From assembly GCF_000429405.1 (NCBI RefSeq), contig NZ_AUBU01000010.1, forward strand, positions 186,001 to 250,000: 64,000 nt of DNA, read 5' to 3'. The translations under genes were made by a program, and so were the position numbers. Shown here one piece after another: positions 61,865 to 64,000 of this stretch; within the stretch, counting starts at the first letter, position 1; each line of letters opens with the position of its first letter. The notes below the pieces were generated by a model. The model was not told the DNA's origin, ran no database searches, and saw only the letters and a list, made by a program, of their open reading frames with translations. This DNA comes from Algoriphagus marincola DSM 16067. Lineage in GTDB: Bacteria; Bacteroidota; Bacteroidia; Cytophagales; Cyclobacteriaceae.

Positions 61865-62602
61865 ATGGAAAAAGCATTTGAGCGGTTTCATCAACTCATA
61901 CTCTCCAAACTCAAAGGAGCTTTCTCACAGGAGCAAGAGATTCTTCAGGCTTCAGAATGGGTCGCAAGCACCATTCAAAATGAAGGTTGGATTTACACTG
62001 CTGGAACGGGCCATTCCCATCTTTTAGCAGAAGAGATTTTTTACCGCGCAGGGGGATTTGCAAGGGTTTACCCAATATTAGATCCACCTTTGATGCTTCA
62101 TGAAAGTGCTTCGAAAAGCTCTATACTCGAACGGGAAGAAGGATATGCCCATAAAATCCTGAGTCAAATAAACTTAAGCTCAAAGGATACTCTTATAATC
62201 GCTTCAAATTCAGGGAGAAATGCTGTAACGATTGAACTTGCTCAAGCATTCCAAAATCAAGGAGCAAAGGTAATTTGTATAACCAACCTTGCTCATAGTC
62301 GATCTGTGGCATCACGACATAGTTCCGGTTTGAAGCTTTACCAAGTAAGTGATTTGGTTTTAGATAATCAGGGCGAAATCGGTGATGCTGCAGTTGAGAT
62401 TTCAGGAATTCCAGGAAAAGTAGGAGCAACTTCCACTGTGGTAGGAGCAGCACTTCTTCAAGCCATTATGGCGCAGGCTGTGGAGAGCTTAGCCAAAACA
62501 GGTACAATTCCAGAACTTTTCATCAGTGCCAATACCGAAGAGGGCGAAAAATATAATGACAGCCTTTTGGAGAAATACAAAGGACAAGTTCCTCCGCTTT
62601 AA
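61865..62602 (+). CDS. SIS domain protein (UPF0309-like sugar isomerase/phosphosugar-binding)
   Basis: A 245-aa cytosolic protein with one SIS fold. WIYTAGTGHSHLLAEEIFYRAGGFARVYPI is the phosphosugar-binding start, TLIIASNSGRNAVTIELAQ is the Ser-rich sugar-phosphate loop, and GKVGATSTVVGAALLQAIMAQAVE is the family C-terminus seen in UPF0309 proteins. It probably acts on a phosphorylated amino sugar. Its gene begins 4 bp after the cytochrome gene and its stop overlaps that of the GH20 gene on the other strand by 3 bp. Confidence 0.87.
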   Translation: MEKAFERFHQLILSKLKGAFSQEQEILQASEWVASTIQNEGWIYTAGTGHSHLLAEEIFYRAGGFARVYPILDPPLMLHESASKSSILEREEGYAHKILSQINLSSKDTLIIASNSGRNAVTIELAQAFQNQGAKVICITNLAHSRSVASRHSSGLKLYQVSDLVLDNQGEIGDAAVEISGIPGKVGATSTVVGAALLQAIMAQAVESLAKTGTIPELFISANTEEGEKYNDSLLEKYKGQVPPL

Positions 62603-64000
62603 TTTTCCAACCAACTCACATGACTACCTTGGCCACTTTTTGTAAATGCTTTAAATCGGAGTTTTTCCGAAAAAGGAATAGGTTCTGAATAAAGAGAGCT
62701 TTCTGCTGTAGGTTCAGAACCATCCGTGGTGAAACGAATATTCAAACCAAGTATCTCTGTATTAGCATACACCATTCCTTCACGCAATTGAAGTCCGGGA
62801 GGTGAAATGGAAATTTCATATCCTCCATTAATTTTCTCCAGCTTAGGAATTTCTATTTGCCCAACTTGATTGACGAAGATATTCCACTCCAATTCTCGCT
62901 TTTCTAATTTTTCCCGAATAGTACTAGCTTCCGACCAATCTGGATCTCCGACCCATGCACGTTCGGTAAGTGCTAAGAAACGAGGTAAAAGGTACGATTC
63001 TAGCATTTCTGGGCTTTTTACTGTCTCCGTCCAGATCTGTCCTTGGATCCCTAGAATATTTTCTTTTCCCTTTTCGGTGAGTTTTTCAAATGATTGCTCC
63101 GCTTCTTCCCAATCCCAAGGCTTTCCTTCCACGGTCTCGTCGTGAGATAGGTGGAATTTTCCCGGGACAGTTTGCCAGGTATTGAATAAGCTCGTGACTC
63201 CAGACCAGGTATGTCCCCGATCTCGTGGATCCCAACTTGATGAAAGATCAAAATAGTAATTGGCACTGGAAGAAATTACGACAGGGAATCCATCATTAGC
63301 CAATCGATAGGCCATGTCTTCCCCTCCCCAACCGGCAACGGCATTCCAAGCATACAGCTGCCAAGAACGATCCGAAAAATCAGGATTAGGGATGACTTCC
63401 CCCTCTTCAAGCTTTTGTCCTATCTCTTCCCAACCGGCTTGTTGGATACCTTGACGCTTCAAAAAATATCCAATTCGAGATCGAAAATAATCTCCCAAGC
63501 CCGCCTTAGTCATAGACTTGTTCTCTTTCAAAAACTGCTCGCAAAGCGGAGAATTTTCCCAAACTCCATGAGGTACCTCATCTCCTCCCGTATGGAAGGT
63601 TTTCAAGCTAAGTCCTGCATCTTCATAGAGCGCTTTAATTTCGGAAACTACCGTTTCAAAAAATTTGTAAACAGACTCTCTACACACACAAATGGTATTA
63701 TCTCGAAAATTCTGAGCAGATAGATAAGGCGAGTTATCATTAGGGTCGATCAAGCGAAATTCCTCAGCTTTTTCAATTTCTCCGAGTTGACTAAATCGCT
63801 CGTATCGCTTCTCCATCGCTTTAATTGCAGCTCGAGAATGAGCAGGAAAACCAATTTCAGGAATCACTTCAATCTTTCTTTCGGCAGCATAAAGAAGTAT
63901 TTCTCTGAATTCCTCTTGAGTATAAAACCCAGAACCGGGTGATTGCCCTTTCTCTACTCCAGAGGCATAAAATGGCCACAAAAAGTCTGTTTCATTATCA
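62599..64000 (-). CDS. Family 20 beta-N-acetylhexosaminidase, 5' part outside window
   Basis: The C-terminal 467 or so residues of a GH20 enzyme; the frame stays open to the last base, so the start is beyond 64000. The catalytic HTGGDEVPHG pair (Asp-Glu at 63582-63577) of the GH20 barrel is visible, along with PEIGFPAHSRAAIKAME, the AGWEEI tunnel Trp region and DLSSSWDPRDRGHTWSG. The last 85 residues (IRFTTDGSEPTAESSLYSEPI) form a CHB_HEX_C_1 domain. It removes terminal GlcNAc/GalNAc from chitin fragments, glycans or muropeptides. The neighbouring cytochrome and SIS genes fit an amino-sugar context. Confidence 0.9.
   Translation of the reverse strand, partial: DNETDFLWPFYASGVEKGQSPGSGFYTQEEFREILLYAAERKIEVIPEIGFPAHSRAAIKAMEKRYERFSQLGEIEKAEEFRLIDPNDNSPYLSAQNFRDNTICVCRESVYKFFETVVSEIKALYEDAGLSLKTFHTGGDEVPHGVWENSPLCEQFLKENKSMTKAGLGDYFRSRIGYFLKRQGIQQAGWEEIGQKLEEGEVIPNPDFSDRSWQLYAWNAVAGWGGEDMAYRLANDGFPVVISSSANYYFDLSSSWDPRDRGHTWSGVTSLFNTWQTVPGKFHLSHDETVEGKPWDWEEAEQSFEKLTEKGKENILGIQGQIWTETVKSPEMLESYLLPRFLALTERAWVGDPDWSEASTIREKLEKRELEWNIFVNQVGQIEIPKLEKINGGYEISISPPGLQLREGMVYANTEILGLNIRFTTDGSEPTAESSLYSEPIPFSEKLRFKAFTKSGQGSHVSWLEN

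Overview
The window looks like chromosomal DNA of a Bacteroidota bacterium, most likely order Cytophagales and close to Cyclobacteriaceae/Algoriphagus. The grounds are TonB-dependent receptors and many lipoproteins with acidic residues after the lipid cysteine, fused isobutyryl-CoA mutase, DUF1501/DUF1549 genes, weak Shine-Dalgarno signals, and TAnnTTTG boxes (the Bacteroidota -7 element) before several genes. This placement is inference from gene content. No rRNA, phage, transposase or CRISPR array was seen. There is one tRNA (Arg, anticodon TCG).

Layout. 1-2860 (+): end of an esterase, an M17 aminopeptidase and an ATP-grasp ligase. 2870-4848 (-): TIGR02757 protein and two membrane or secreted unknowns. 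4849-5429: non-coding mosaic of intergenic repeat remnants. 5430-6602 (-): LysM/RlpA-like protein. 6780-13751 (+): NfeD protease, truncated globin, PlsC, GatC, an 11-TM/TPR protein, an ABC ATPase and a PduO-type cobalamin adenosyltransferase. 13741-14215: polypurine tandem repeat and a second copy of the intergenic repeat. 14296-15884 (+): IlvE and a small membrane protein. 15906-23865 (-): operon-like IcmF, OsmC, a 79-aa protein, a Cache sensor and a hybrid histidine kinase. 24210-29432 (+): sugar porter and fructokinase, then a ZnuD-like TonB receptor with its lipoprotein. 29532-36080 (-): TlpA-like protein, GatB, AlaS, ArcA. 36392-37144 (+): DUF4197. 37297-40190 (-): FadD and acyl-CoA dehydrogenase. 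40343-42543 (+): small-molecule kinase and an exported ADP-ribosylglycohydrolase. 42592-46183 (-): secreted protein, thioesterase, PncA, PncB. 46345-52249: sigma/CHAT locus. 52305-55693: DMT exporter, Bcp, LolD-like ATPase, SucC. 55958-64000: heme-c/DUF1549, DUF1501 and DUF2231-cytochrome genes, a SIS protein and a GH20 hexosaminidase cut by the window edge.

The most interesting locus is 46304-52301. An ECF-type sigma factor overlaps a single-pass anti-sigma-like protein and is followed by an Asp/Glu-rich lipoprotein. Convergent to these lie a poly-Asp lipoprotein and a TPR-CHAT protease predicted to be outside the cytoplasm. All three transcription units carry the same bipartite motif, GRTTACA-N15-VCGAC, 16-30 nt before their start codons. 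This suggests one autoregulated sigma regulon in which a CHAT protease and a sigma/anti-sigma pair are linked. The logic recalls the Csx29-Csx30-RpoE arrangement of type III-E CRISPR systems but without any CRISPR component here. The sequence shows the motif and gene layout; the mechanism is inference.

Other points worth reading are the polypurine repeat with a perfect 52-bp duplication, the paired intergenic repeat elements, the lipoprotein ADP-ribosylglycohydrolase translationally coupled to a kinase, and the coupled OsmC/sensor/kinase operon.
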